Source of the DNA: CBFGWV01 sp965652545
GTDB taxonomy: Bacteria; Pseudomonadota; Gammaproteobacteria; Competibacterales; Competibacteraceae
Reading direction: 5' to 3'
Assembly (NCBI GenBank): GCA_965652545.1
Contig: CBFGWV010000232.1
Location: forward strand, 1-7,735
Length of the DNA stretch: 7,735 nucleotides
Of this stretch, positions 1-7,625 are shown piece after piece. The notes beneath the pieces are model-generated. The model had not been told where the DNA came from. It searched no databases and saw only the letters and a list, made by a program, of their open reading frames with translations. A program made the translations under genes and the position numbers. How positions within the stretch are numbered: the first letter of the stretch is position 1; the number at the start of each line of letters is the position of its first letter.

Positions 1-1
1 C

Positions 2-169
2 GGTCGGCCCACGACTCACCGGCTCGTCCGCAGGCTCACAGCGGTGGCTGTTCAAGGCGAGGAGCGCGGTCACGAAATCCAGCGTGGCAATCGCCAGAAT
101 CAGGGGGTGAATGGCGGAAGTCGAGCTAGCTCCGCGAGACTGTTTGCCTGCGGCGCGAAGCGTGCACAC
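2..169 (-). CDS. Possible partial small protein running off the left edge, unrecognised
   Basis: A minus-strand frame is open from a TGA at 184-182 to the window edge. The first usable start is GTG at 169-167, giving 56 visible codons. The peptide begins with a short basic, serine-rich stretch (LRAAGKQSRGASS). It continues with a hydrophobic segment of about 20 residues (AIHPLILAIATLDFVTALLA) that could be one membrane helix, and then a polar tail containing RCEPADEP. I do not see a clear ribosome binding site. It is antisense to nothing else, so it is not a shadow of a neighbouring gene, but it may simply be chance coding in non-coding DNA or the translated face of a repeat. The family is not recognised and the call is weak. 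Confidence 0.15.
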   Translation of the reverse strand, partial: MCTLRAAGKQSRGASSTSAIHPLILAIATLDFVTALLALNSHRCEPADEPVSRGPT

Positions 170-199
170 CGAGCATGACTGTCAAGATGGTCAAAATGC

Positions 200-394
200 C
201 TATGCCAAATTTTCGACATCCGCAGTGTCTGGGCTGATCATATAAGAGCCATCTATGGTGCTTTGAGCACAGCTTGCTTCCGGGCTGGCTGATTCTGGAA
301 AGGTCATACTTTAGAGCGTGGCAGCGTAGGACATGCTGGGTCCAGCGAGCACAAGCAGTAGCGTCCACAATACGGTAGTGAATAGTTTTGTCAT
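200..394 (-). pseudogene. Remnant of a small exported protein: signal peptide followed by an in-frame stop
   Basis: On the minus strand an ATG at 394-392, preceded by a weak purine-rich site (AAGAGA), opens a 27-codon frame. It has the form of a Sec signal peptide: MTKLF, a hydrophobic core TVLWTLLLVLAG, then a cleavage-like end SMSYA followed by ATL. A TAA at 313-311 stops the frame only about four residues after the predicted cleavage point, so almost nothing mature would be made. The same frame then stays open for 36 more codons (start SMTFPESASPEASC) until a TAG at 202-200. The simplest reading is a decayed gene for a small secreted protein. Alternatives are a chance hydrophobic frame or a short leader peptide. 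A different overlapping frame on this strand (503-126) has no recognisable features and I do not favour it. Confidence 0.22.
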
Positions 395-691
395 TGTTCT
401 CTTGAGCCGTTCGGTCCATTGATCTTAAGGGGCGCAGACGCTTATGGGGTATGTTGCTGGAGATGTGAATGTCGTCGTCATAAATCACATGCTGTCGTCG
501 CAACTCGCGACATACGCCTGAACGTCGTTGCTTTGAACAAGCAAAATGCGGCGATGGACTGCGGTGGCGGAAGGGTTGTGGTTTGCCATCTCACGCGCCG
601 GTCCCCCGTAGTCACCGCCTTATACTTGGTGCCCTCAGGGAGGTCCTGTGCGGTGCCATATGCAACCACACGATCCTTTCGCCAGGTGTCG

Positions 692-710
692 CAGCCGTCA
701 GCCGTCAGCC
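692..710. repeat. 7-base tandem repeat at the TPR gene stop codon
   Basis: On the plus strand the sequence reads CAGCC, GTCAGCC, GTCAGCC, so a period of 7 covers 19 bases (about 2.7 copies). On the coding (minus) strand the unit is GGCTGAC, and the second copy supplies the TGA stop of the TPR gene at 700-698. Because 7 is not a multiple of 3, gain or loss of one unit would move the frame. With so few copies this is a weak slippage site. Confidence 0.6.
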
Positions 711-2212
711 GCCGCGCAGCGCTCCAGCGCGTGCAGTTCCCCTTGCAGTGTCTCCAGCGCCTGGCGATGGGCGTCGTCGGTCGCAGGGGAGACGATCTCC
801 GCGTCCAGCCATTGCGAGGCGGCGGTGCAGTCCGGCTGGCCGAGCAGCAAGGTTCGGACATGACGCAAGGCATGGTCGGCAGACGGTTCCCGCCGGTACA
901 GGTCGGCGGCCAGTGTCCGTGCCAGCGTGGCGTGGGCGGGGTTGGTCTTGCCGGTAACCGATAGGGCATCGATGAGGTCCGGCTCGAAGCTGCCGAGGTC
1001 ACCGAGGGCGGCCCGGGCCTGGGTGAACAAGCCGCCTACGGCCGAGTTGTCGCCGGCTTCGATGCGGGTGATGAGCAGGCCTTGCCACGCGGTGCGGTCG
1101 CTGGGGTCGAGGTCGGTCAAGCGGCGGAAGTCTTCGGCGGCGCCTTTGGGGTCACCGGTCGCGCGCCGCAATTGTGCGCGTTGCCGAAGCAGTTCGCTGT
1201 GATCCGGCGCCGTCTCCAAAGCAGCCTCGAGTAATGGCAGGGCGTCGGGGTCCTTGGCGCGGATGAGCAGGGCGAGCAGGTTATCGCGTGCGGTGATGTT
1301 GTCCGGCTCCAGGCTCAGTGCGCGTTCGAGGCTGGCGCGGGCGGCGGGCACATCGCCCAGGGCGGCTTGTGCTGTGCCCAGATTGATCCACGGCGGGGCG
1401 GCCTCGGGTGAGCCTTCGGTGGCGCGGGTGAAGTGGGTGACTGCGGCGGCGTAGTCGCCGGCCTGATAAGCCGTGTTGCCCAATTGCAGATGTACCCTCG
1501 AGCCTTCGGCGGCGTTGGCCATGAAGGTGCTGATGGGGTCATCGGGTGTCACGCCGATCGGGCCGACGGCGGCCAGGTGTGTCTGCATGGCTTCGTCATC
1601 GCCCAGCCCCCGGTAGGCCATGGCCAGCGGGTAGTGCAGGCGGTTGGCGCGCGGCTCCAGGGCCAATGCCTGCTCCAACTGGGCGATGGCCTCGTCGTTG
1701 CGCCCCAGGGCCAGCAGGGCTTCGCCGGCACCGGCGATGGCGGCGACGGCATCCGGTTGCTTGAGCAAGGCGCGCTGGAAGTGGAGCAAGGCGCGTTCGG
1801 CATCGCCGCCATCCAGTGCCAGCCGGCCGAGTCGAGCCCAGCCAGCGGCGAGTTCCGGATGCAGGGCGATGGCTTCCAGCAGGCCTTCGCGGGCCAGTTC
1901 CACGGCGCCGCGCTCGCTGTGCAATATGCCGCGCAGGTAGGGCCAGCGGGCGTCGGCCGGGGCCAGGCGCTCGGCCTCACGGTAGCTGGCCAGTGCCGCA
2001 TCCTCGAAGTCCAGCGAATGGTACAGGGCACCGAGCTCACCGATGCGCAGGGCGCGCTCCTCATCCGTCGCGTCTGAGACCAGTGCCTGCATGGCGCGGA
2101 TCTGCTCGGCTACAGCCGGCTCCAAAGTCTCCAGCGGCGGGTGGGGTATCTCGGCTGTGGCGTTGTCGAGCCAAAGCAGCAATGCGCAAATGACGATCAG
2201 GCGACGGCTCAT
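698..2212 (-). CDS. Exported tetratricopeptide-repeat protein, partner gene of the CRTAC1-like protein
   Basis: This is a 504-residue protein with a Sec-type signal peptide: MSRR, a hydrophobic core LIVICALLLWL, and probable cleavage after ATA near residue 20. It is therefore expected in the periplasm or outside the cell. There is no lipobox. Two blocks of TPR-like helix pairs follow. The first covers about residues 53-187, in four units ending near LAP, LHP, KQP and LEP. The second covers about 240-370, with clear units at 240-269, 271-303 and 339-370. A non-TPR linker (about 190-238, containing LHYPLAMAYRGLGD) joins them. The mature protein has only two cysteines, Cys461 and Cys499, both near the C-terminus, which could form a disulfide. 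The ATG overlaps the stop of the upstream CRTAC1-like gene by four bases (ATGA), and GGAGA at 2224-2220 lies 7 bases before it, so this start is well supported. TPR domains bind proteins, so a role as scaffold or partner for the co-expressed propeller protein is an inference. The exact function is unknown. Confidence 0.95.
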   Translation of the reverse strand: MSRRLIVICALLLWLDNATAEIPHPPLETLEPAVAEQIRAMQALVSDATDEERALRIGELGALYHSLDFEDAALASYREAERLAPADARWPYLRGILHSERGAVELAREGLLEAIALHPELAAGWARLGRLALDGGDAERALLHFQRALLKQPDAVAAIAGAGEALLALGRNDEAIAQLEQALALEPRANRLHYPLAMAYRGLGDDEAMQTHLAAVGPIGVTPDDPISTFMANAAEGSRVHLQLGNTAYQAGDYAAAVTHFTRATEGSPEAAPPWINLGTAQAALGDVPAARASLERALSLEPDNITARDNLLALLIRAKDPDALPLLEAALETAPDHSELLRQRAQLRRATGDPKGAAEDFRRLTDLDPSDRTAWQGLLITRIEAGDNSAVGGLFTQARAALGDLGSFEPDLIDALSVTGKTNPAHATLARTLAADLYRREPSADHALRHVRTLLLGQPDCTAASQWLDAEIVSPATDDAHRQALETLQGELHALERCAAADG

Positions 2213-3930
2213 GGCATGGTCTCCAGGGTTTCGCCGCGCCCCTGGTGCAGCGTAGTGTAACGGCCGGTCTCCACGGCGGCGAACCGCTCCACGCGCCCGT
2301 CGGCCCAGGTGACGAGGATATCGTGGCGATCGCCGTCGCGCGCGCCCAGGCCGAAGACGGCACGGGGGTCGCGTGCGGAGAGGTAGCTTCCGTCTGTGGC
2401 GACCCGTCGCCAGAGCGCGGGTTTGCCCTCGGCCAGCAAGGCGACGGTGGCGCCGAGGGCGTCACGGGCCGGCTCGCCAGTGGTGGCGCGTACGCCCAAC
2501 CACGGGTTGCCGGTACTGCGGTTGATCAACAGGCGAGGGTCGCCGTTGCCACTGCACAACAGCACATCCACGCGGCCATCGTTGTCGACATCGCCCTGGG
2601 CAAGGCCTCGGCCCACAGTCGCTGGCCCGAGGGCATCGGCCAGTGTGGCGCTGATATCCTCGAAGCGCCCCTCGCCACGGTTGCGGAACACCAGCGGCGT
2701 CTGTTGCAGGGGGAATGCGACCCCTAGATCGCGTTGTGCCTCGATGACGCGGACCCCCCCGTTGACGATGAACACATCCAGCCAGCCGTCGAGGTCAAGA
2801 TCCATCCAGCCGGTACCGAAGCCAGTGTAGGGCAGGCTGGGCACCGCCAGGCCGGAGTCGGCGCTGCGGTCCTCGAACAAGCCGTTGCCGATGTTGCGAT
2901 ACAGTGTGTTGCTTTCGCCGCTCAGGTGGGTCAGAAACAAGTCCATGGTGCCGTCGTTGTCGGCATCGCCGGCATCCACGCCCATGCCGGCTTCCATCTG
3001 CCCGCTGCGGTTGACCGCCGTACCGCTGGGCCAGGCGAATTCGCTGAAGCGGCCCTCGCCCTGGTTGCGCCACAAGAGGTTGGGGTCGCCATCGTTGGCG
3101 ACATAAATGTCCGCGCGGCCATCCTGATCAAAGTCGCTGACGACCACACCCAAGCCCCGTTGCGGTTCGCCCCCGGCGAGGGCATCGGTAGCATCGGTGA
3201 AACGGCCCTTGCCATCGTTGAGGTACAAGGTGTCGCGTGCCGGTTCGAACACCGCCGGGCCGCAGTAGTCGCGGCGGGTGGAGGGGGCGAAGCAGTGCGG
3301 GTTGACCTGCGGGTCATAGTCGACGTAGTTCGCGACATAGATGTCCAGATGCCCGTCACCGTTGACGTCCGCCACACTGGCGCTGGTGCCCCAGGCCGGG
3401 TCGCCGACGCCGGCCTCGGCGGTGATGTCGGTGAAGCGGCCGCCGCCATCGTTGCGCCACAGGCTGTTGGGGCCGAAGTTGGTGATGTAGAGATCCATCC
3501 GCCCATCGCCGGTCAAGTCGCCCGTCGCCACGCCCATGCCGTGACCGTAGGCGCGAAGCCCTGACTCATCCGTGACATCCTCGAAGCGCACGGTGCCATC
3601 TTCGCTGATGTTGCGGTACAAGCGCGACCCACCGCTGGCGCTGCGGTCCGGTGGGTCGGCATCGGCCGCGTCTACGGGCAGGGCACCGCTTTGCACGAAG
3701 ACGATGTCCAGTCGCCCGTCCTCGTCGATATCCACCAACCCGCAACCGCCGCCGACAATCTCGGGGTACTGCCAGTCACCCTGCATGCCGTTGTCGTGGC
3801 GAAACGTGATGCCTGCCGTGTCGGTGACATCCTCGAACCCGATGGGCGGATCCTCGGCGGCATGTGCGGTGACCATCAAGCTAGACAGGATGAACAATGG
3901 GAACCAGCGATGTGTACGGCGATAACGCAT
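2209..3930 (-). CDS. Secreted CRTAC1-family protein with FG-GAP/VCBS repeats and ASPIC/UnbV domain
   Basis: This is a 573-residue protein. The N-terminus is a Sec signal peptide (basic MRYRRTHRW, hydrophobic FPLFILSSLMV, cleavage near AHA|A at residues 24-25), so the protein is exported. The mature part opens with GFEDVTDTAGITFRHDNG, typical of CRTAC1-like proteins. Seven calcium-loop motifs of the DxDxDG type appear at residues 67-72 (DIDEDG), 138-143 (DLTGDG), 188-193 (DVNGDG), 266-271 (DFDQDG), 322-327 (DADNDG), 377-382 (DLDLDG) and 447-452 (DVDNDG). Each is followed by an LDI/VDV-type strand, consistent with a seven-bladed calcium-binding beta-propeller. An ASPIC/UnbV domain follows at about 486-555 (DALGATVAL to WADGRVERF). 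Cys213 and Cys223 flank a loop ending in YCGP that may be a disulfide. The ATG at 3930 is the first start after an in-frame TAA upstream. No strong ribosome binding site is visible. It is the first gene of a two-gene operon with the TPR gene. Related domains occur in animal cartilage acidic protein, but the bacterial role is not established. Adhesion or matrix binding is an inference. Confidence 0.95.
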   Translation of the reverse strand: MRYRRTHRWFPLFILSSLMVTAHAAEDPPIGFEDVTDTAGITFRHDNGMQGDWQYPEIVGGGCGLVDIDEDGRLDIVFVQSGALPVDAADADPPDRSASGGSRLYRNISEDGTVRFEDVTDESGLRAYGHGMGVATGDLTGDGRMDLYITNFGPNSLWRNDGGGRFTDITAEAGVGDPAWGTSASVADVNGDGHLDIYVANYVDYDPQVNPHCFAPSTRRDYCGPAVFEPARDTLYLNDGKGRFTDATDALAGGEPQRGLGVVVSDFDQDGRADIYVANDGDPNLLWRNQGEGRFSEFAWPSGTAVNRSGQMEAGMGVDAGDADNDGTMDLFLTHLSGESNTLYRNIGNGLFEDRSADSGLAVPSLPYTGFGTGWMDLDLDGWLDVFIVNGGVRVIEAQRDLGVAFPLQQTPLVFRNRGEGRFEDISATLADALGPATVGRGLAQGDVDNDGRVDVLLCSGNGDPRLLINRSTGNPWLGVRATTGEPARDALGATVALLAEGKPALWRRVATDGSYLSARDPRAVFGLGARDGDRHDILVTWADGRVERFAAVETGRYTTLHQGRGETLETMP

Positions 3931-4160
3931 AGGCGGGGGTCGACCATCCGGTTACAGGTTGCCGAACCAGCATAGCCTGCCGAACGCCCGTCCGCAGTCG
4001 ATACCCGGCTGAACGAACCATACGCCACCGTCTGTCTTCTGCGCGCGACTTCGGCTGTCATATTCACGTCATTTCACGATGCGAGACGTGCTTCCACCAT
4101 GTTTTTTCCACATACTCGGAGCCTTCTTTTTGACGCTTGAACCTGCATTGGGAGACGCCG
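3931..4160. promoter_or_regulatory. Divergent intergenic region expected to hold both promoters
   Basis: The CRTAC1-like operon leaves to the left and pyruvate carboxylase to the right, so promoters for both should lie here. I could not assign either with confidence. The part nearest pyc (about 4061-4140) is richer in A+T, with runs of T at 4102-4107 and 4127-4131. An inverted repeat CACGTC (4065-4070) / GACGTG (4085-4090) with a 14-base gap could be an operator half-site pair or a weak hairpin. On the minus strand a TATGCT hexamer near 3970-3975 could serve as a -10 element for the operon, but there is no good -35 at the right distance. No riboswitch fold was recognised. Confidence 0.4.
4150..4155 (+). 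promoter_or_regulatory. Ribosome binding site that fixes the pyc start
   Basis: GGGAGA ends 5 bases before the ATG at 4161, a near-ideal Shine-Dalgarno placement. The frame also opens at a TTG (4137), but that codon has no such site in front of it, and starting there would add eight residues unlike the family N-terminus. The ATG at 4161 is therefore chosen. Confidence 0.85.
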
Positions 4161-7100
4161 ATGACGTCGTTAGCGCCGCGAAAGATCCAGCGCATGCTGG
4201 TGGCCAACCGCAGCGAAATCGCAATCCGCGCCATGCGCGCGGCCGCCGAACTGGGTATCCAGACGGTGGCGATCTATTCCGAAGAGGACCGCTTCGCCTT
4301 GCACCGCTTCAAGGCCGACGAGAGCTACATGGTCGGTGTGGGCAAGAAACCGTTGGCGGCCTACCTGGATATCGAGGACATCCTGCGCATCGCGCGGGAC
4401 GCTCATGTGGATGCGATTCACCCCGGTTACGGGTTCCTGTCCGAAAACCCCGACTTCGCCGAAGCCTGCGAGGCTGAGGGCATTGCCTTCATCGGGCCGT
4501 CTGCGGACACGATGCGCCAGCTCGGCAACAAGGTCGCGGCACGCAATCTCGCGGTGTCCGCCGGTGTGCCCGTGATGCCGGCCACCCCGCCGTTGCCCGG
4601 GGACATGGCCGAGTGCCGCCGCATGGCGCGTGAGGTCGGCTACCCGGTCATGCTCAAAGCCTCCTGGGGTGGCGGTGGGCGCGGCATGCGCGTCATCGAG
4701 TCCGAGGATGAACTGGAGAGCCAGATCCAGGTCGCCCGCCGCGAGGCCAAGGCGGCCTTCGGCAACGATGAGGTGTATCTGGAGAAGCTCGTCCAGCGCG
4801 CCCGGCACGTCGAGGTGCAGATCCTCGGTGACATGTACGGCAATCTGGTGCACTTGTTCGAGCGCGACTGCTCGGTGCAGCGCCGCCACCAGAAGGTGGT
4901 CGAGCGCGCCCCGGCGCCGTACCTGGACGACGACACCCGCCAAGCATTGTGCGAGGCGGCGCTGAAGCTGGGACGGGCGGCCAACTACACCCACGCGGGG
5001 ACGGTCGAGTTCCTGATGGACGCCGACACCGGCAAGTTCTACTTCATCGAAGTGAACCCGCGGGTGCAGGTCGAGCACACAGTGACCGAAGAGGTCACCG
5101 GCATTGACATCGTCAAATCGCAGATCCTCACCCGCCAGGGCCAGCGTATCGGCGAGCCGGACGGCAGCGTGCCAGTGCAGGAGAACATCCGGCTGATGGG
5201 GCACGCCCTGCAGTGCCGCCTGACCACCGAGGACCCGGAGAACAAGTTCGTCCCCGACTACGGCCGCATCCGTGCATACCGCAGCGCCTCGGGTTTCGGT
5301 ATCCGCCTGGACGGCGGTACCGCGTATCCCGGTGCGTTGATTCTGCCGTACTACGACTCTCTGCTGGTGAAGGTGACCGCGCGCGGCAGCTCGGCCATCG
5401 AGGCCATTCGCCGCATGGACCGTGCGCTGCGGGAGTTTCGTATTCGCGGGGTCGCAACCAACCTGCAGTTCGTCGAGAACGTGATCAACCACCCGCTGTT
5501 CCAGAGCGGGGCGTGCACCACGCGCTTCATCGACGAGACCCCCGAGCTGTTCGAGTTCACCAAGCGCCGCGACCGCGCCACGCGCCTGCTGAAGTTTCTC
5601 GGCGATGTCATCGTCAACGGCAACCCGGAGATGGCCGGCCGCACCGCGCCCAGCTACCTGCCGCCCACGCAACTGCCGGCGGCCAAGCTGCCCAAGGTGA
5701 TCGAGCCGGGTAGCCGCGACCGTTTGAAGGCGCTGGGTGCCGAGGGCTTCTCGCGCTGGATGCGCGACGAGCCCAAGGTGTTGATCACCGATACGACGAT
5801 GCGCGATGCGCACCAGTCGCTGTTCGCCACACGCATGCGCTCGCGCGACATGTGGGCCATCGCGCCGCACTATGCCGGCACACTGCCGGGCCTGTTCTCC
5901 ATGGAGTGCTGGGGCGGGGCCACCTTCGACGTGGCCATGCGCTTTCTCAAGGAAGACCCGTGGGAGCGCCTGGAGGCCCTGCGCGAGCGGGTGCCGAACA
6001 TTCTCTTCCAGATGCTGCTGCGCGCCTCCAACGCGGTCGGCTACACCAACTACCCCGACAATGTCGTGCGCTACTTCGTGCAGCAGGCCGCCGCCAAGGG
6101 CATCGACCTGTTCCGTGTGTTCGACTCGCTGAACAACGTCGAGAACATGCGCGTGGCGATGGACGCGGTCATCGAGACCGGCATGCTGTGCGAGGGCACG
6201 CTGTGCTACACCGGCGATCTCACCGACCCGGCGCGGCCAAAGTACGACTTGAAGTACTACGTAAATCTCGCCAAGCAGTTGGAAGCTGCCGGCGCGCACA
6301 TCCTGGCGATCAAAGACATGGCCGGCGTGTGCAAGCCGGCCGCCGCACGCCTGCTGGTGAAGACCTTGCGCGAAGAGGTCGGGCTGCCGATCCACTTCCA
6401 CACCCACGACACCTCAGGCATCGCCGCGGCCAGCGTGCTGGCCGCGGTGGAGGCGGGCGTGGACGCGGTGGACGCGGCCATGGACAGCATGAGCGGGCTG
6501 ACCTCGCAGCCCAACCTCGGAGCCATCGTGGCCGCATTGACCGGCAGCGAGCGCGATCCGCAACTGCCGCGCGACGCCTTACGCGGGATTTCCCACTATT
6601 GGGAGGCGGTGCGCGCCCAGTACGGGGCATTCGAGAGCGATATCCGCGCCGGCACCGCCGATGTGTACCGCCATGCCATGCCCGGTGGTCAGTACACCAA
6701 CCTGCGCGAGCAGGCGCGTTCGTTGGGGTTGGACCACCACTGGCCGCAGGTGGCTGAGGCCTATGCCCAGGTCAACGAGATGTTCGGCGACATCGTCAAG
6801 GTGACGCCGACCTCCAAGGTGGTCGGGGATATGGCCTTGTTCATGGTCACCAGCGGCCTGAGCCCGGCGGATGTGCTGGATCCGGAGCGCGATATCGCGT
6901 TTCCCGAGTCGGTGGTGCAGCTCTTCCACGGTGACCTCGGTTTCCCGCCCGATGGCTTCCCGGAGGCCTTGTCGAAGAAGGTGCTGGGCAATGCGAAGCC
7001 GCTGACCGGTCGCCCGGGCGATCACCTGCCGCCGGCGGACCTGGACGCCGAGCGCGCCAAGGCCGCCGCGGCGGTGGGGCGTGAGATCAGCGACTCGGAG

Positions 7101-7619
7101 TTGGCGAGCTATCTCATGTACCCCAAGGTGTTCATCGATTATGCGAAGCATCGCAGCACCTTTGGCAATGTTTCGGTCTTCCCCACGCCGGTGTTCTTCT
7201 ACGGTCTGAAGGAAGAAGACGAGGTGATGATCGACATCGACAAAGGCAAGAGCCTGATCGTGCGTTATCTGGCCTTGTCCGAACCCGATGACCTGGGCGA
7301 GCGCCGCGTGTTCTTTGAGCTCAACGGCCAGCCGCGCTTGGTGAAGGTGGCGCAGAAGGGCCTGGAAGCCAGGGTGAAGGCCCATGCGAAGGCGGAAGAT
7401 GGCAACGCAAGCCACATCGCCGCGCCGATGCCGGGCATGCTCACGACGGTGTGCGTGCAGGTCGGGCAAAAGGTGAAGAAGGGCGATGCCCTGGTCTCCA
7501 TCGAGGCGATGAAGATGGAAACCGTCATCCGCGCCGAGCGCGACTGCGTCGTGAAAGAGGTCGCGCTGGGGCCGAACACACCGGTGGAGGCAAAGGACTT
7601 GCTGCTGGTGTTGGCGTAG
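4161..7619 (+). CDS. pyc: Pyruvate carboxylase, single-chain biotin enzyme
   Basis: This 1152-residue enzyme carboxylates pyruvate to oxaloacetate using ATP, bicarbonate and covalently bound biotin. It acts in the cytoplasm, refilling the TCA cycle and feeding gluconeogenesis. Numbering here is from the ATG at 4161. The biotin carboxylase domain spans about residues 8-450 and opens with RMLVANRSEIAIRAMRA. Its ATP-grasp glycine loop is SWGGGGRG at 168-175, and the catalytic run EVNPRVQVEHTVTE at 297-310 includes Arg301 and Glu305, with Arg353 downstream. The carboxyltransferase domain begins near 540 with DTTMRDAHQSL. Its metal ligands are Asp549, Lys718 (IKDMAG, normally carbamylated), His747 and His749 (HTHDTSG), and the catalytic Thr882 lies in VTPTSKV. 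The C-terminal biotin carrier domain (about 1085-1152) carries biotin on Lys1118 in EAMKMET. From memory, most of these positions equal those of the Rhizobium etli enzyme, and the length is normal. All key residues are present, so it should be active. It appears monocistronic: it is divergent from the CRTAC1 operon and followed by its own terminator. Confidence 0.99.
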   Translation: MTSLAPRKIQRMLVANRSEIAIRAMRAAAELGIQTVAIYSEEDRFALHRFKADESYMVGVGKKPLAAYLDIEDILRIARDAHVDAIHPGYGFLSENPDFAEACEAEGIAFIGPSADTMRQLGNKVAARNLAVSAGVPVMPATPPLPGDMAECRRMAREVGYPVMLKASWGGGGRGMRVIESEDELESQIQVARREAKAAFGNDEVYLEKLVQRARHVEVQILGDMYGNLVHLFERDCSVQRRHQKVVERAPAPYLDDDTRQALCEAALKLGRAANYTHAGTVEFLMDADTGKFYFIEVNPRVQVEHTVTEEVTGIDIVKSQILTRQGQRIGEPDGSVPVQENIRLMGHALQCRLTTEDPENKFVPDYGRIRAYRSASGFGIRLDGGTAYPGALILPYYDSLLVKVTARGSSAIEAIRRMDRALREFRIRGVATNLQFVENVINHPLFQSGACTTRFIDETPELFEFTKRRDRATRLLKFLGDVIVNGNPEMAGRTAPSYLPPTQLPAAKLPKVIEPGSRDRLKALGAEGFSRWMRDEPKVLITDTTMRDAHQSLFATRMRSRDMWAIAPHYAGTLPGLFSMECWGGATFDVAMRFLKEDPWERLEALRERVPNILFQMLLRASNAVGYTNYPDNVVRYFVQQAAAKGIDLFRVFDSLNNVENMRVAMDAVIETGMLCEGTLCYTGDLTDPARPKYDLKYYVNLAKQLEAAGAHILAIKDMAGVCKPAAARLLVKTLREEVGLPIHFHTHDTSGIAAASVLAAVEAGVDAVDAAMDSMSGLTSQPNLGAIVAALTGSERDPQLPRDALRGISHYWEAVRAQYGAFESDIRAGTADVYRHAMPGGQYTNLREQARSLGLDHHWPQVAEAYAQVNEMFGDIVKVTPTSKVVGDMALFMVTSGLSPADVLDPERDIAFPESVVQLFHGDLGFPPDGFPEALSKKVLGNAKPLTGRPGDHLPPADLDAERAKAAAAVGREISDSELASYLMYPKVFIDYAKHRSTFGNVSVFPTPVFFYGLKEEDEVMIDIDKGKSLIVRYLALSEPDDLGERRVFFELNGQPRLVKVAQKGLEARVKAHAKAEDGNASHIAAPMPGMLTTVCVQVGQKVKKGDALVSIEAMKMETVIRAERDCVVKEVALGPNTPVEAKDLLLVLA

Positions 7620-7625
7620 CGGGCG

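Larger units (their letters stand above)
1..697. other. Gene-poor left flank without a secure gene
   Basis: This stretch lies downstream of the minus-strand TPR gene and contains no reading frame that I can assign to a family. Hand counting gives about 49% G+C for 181-420, whereas many coding lines in this window exceed 65%, so part of it differs in composition from its surroundings. Small structures seen are a perfect 10-bp palindrome (GAGCTAGCTC, 123-132), a 9-base near-tandem repeat (gtcaagatg then gtcaaaatg, 181-198), and a loose inverted repeat ATGTGA/TCACAT (463-468 and 485-490). No convincing rho-independent terminator follows the TPR gene. Two weak candidate frames inside the stretch are listed separately. 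Between 395 and 697 I see nothing functional, apart from a possible read-through extension of the TPR frame that is discussed as a finding. Confidence 0.6.

Noticed and set aside
463..490. ATGTGA/TCACAT as a CRP-type binding site
   Set aside because: The half-sites match the TGTGA/TCACA pattern, but the gap is 16 bases where 6 between TGTGA and TCACA is required, and no gene start lies nearby.
126..503. Minus-strand open frame of 125 codons in the left flank
   Set aside because: It has no ribosome binding site, no recognisable domain and unusual His/Arg/Cys content. The overlapping frame with a signal peptide is a better, though still weak, candidate.
419..964. Plus-strand open frame of 181 codons spanning the end of the TPR gene
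   Set aside because: More than half lies opposite the TPR gene, and the remainder is Cys/Arg-rich with no domain or ribosome binding site.
1433..2077. Plus-strand open frame of 214 codons antisense to the TPR gene
   Set aside because: The TPR frame on the opposite strand has a signal peptide, repeats and a coupled start. This one has only composition bias.
2734..3564. Plus-strand open frame of 276 codons antisense to the CRTAC1-like gene
   Set aside because: It mirrors the repeated calcium-loop codons on the other strand, which gives its Val/Ala/His-rich repetitive look. It is a shadow frame.
4130..4135. TTGACG as a -35 box for pyc
   Set aside because: A -10 box at the usual 17-base spacing would fall on the Shine-Dalgarno site, leaving no room for a leader, and no -10-like hexamer is there.
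4170..6407. Minus-strand open frame of 745 codons antisense to pyc
   Set aside because: It lies wholly opposite a gene with clear catalytic motifs. Long antisense frames are expected in high-GC DNA. The translated product is low-complexity, rich in His, Gln, Val and Arg, with no recognisable domain.
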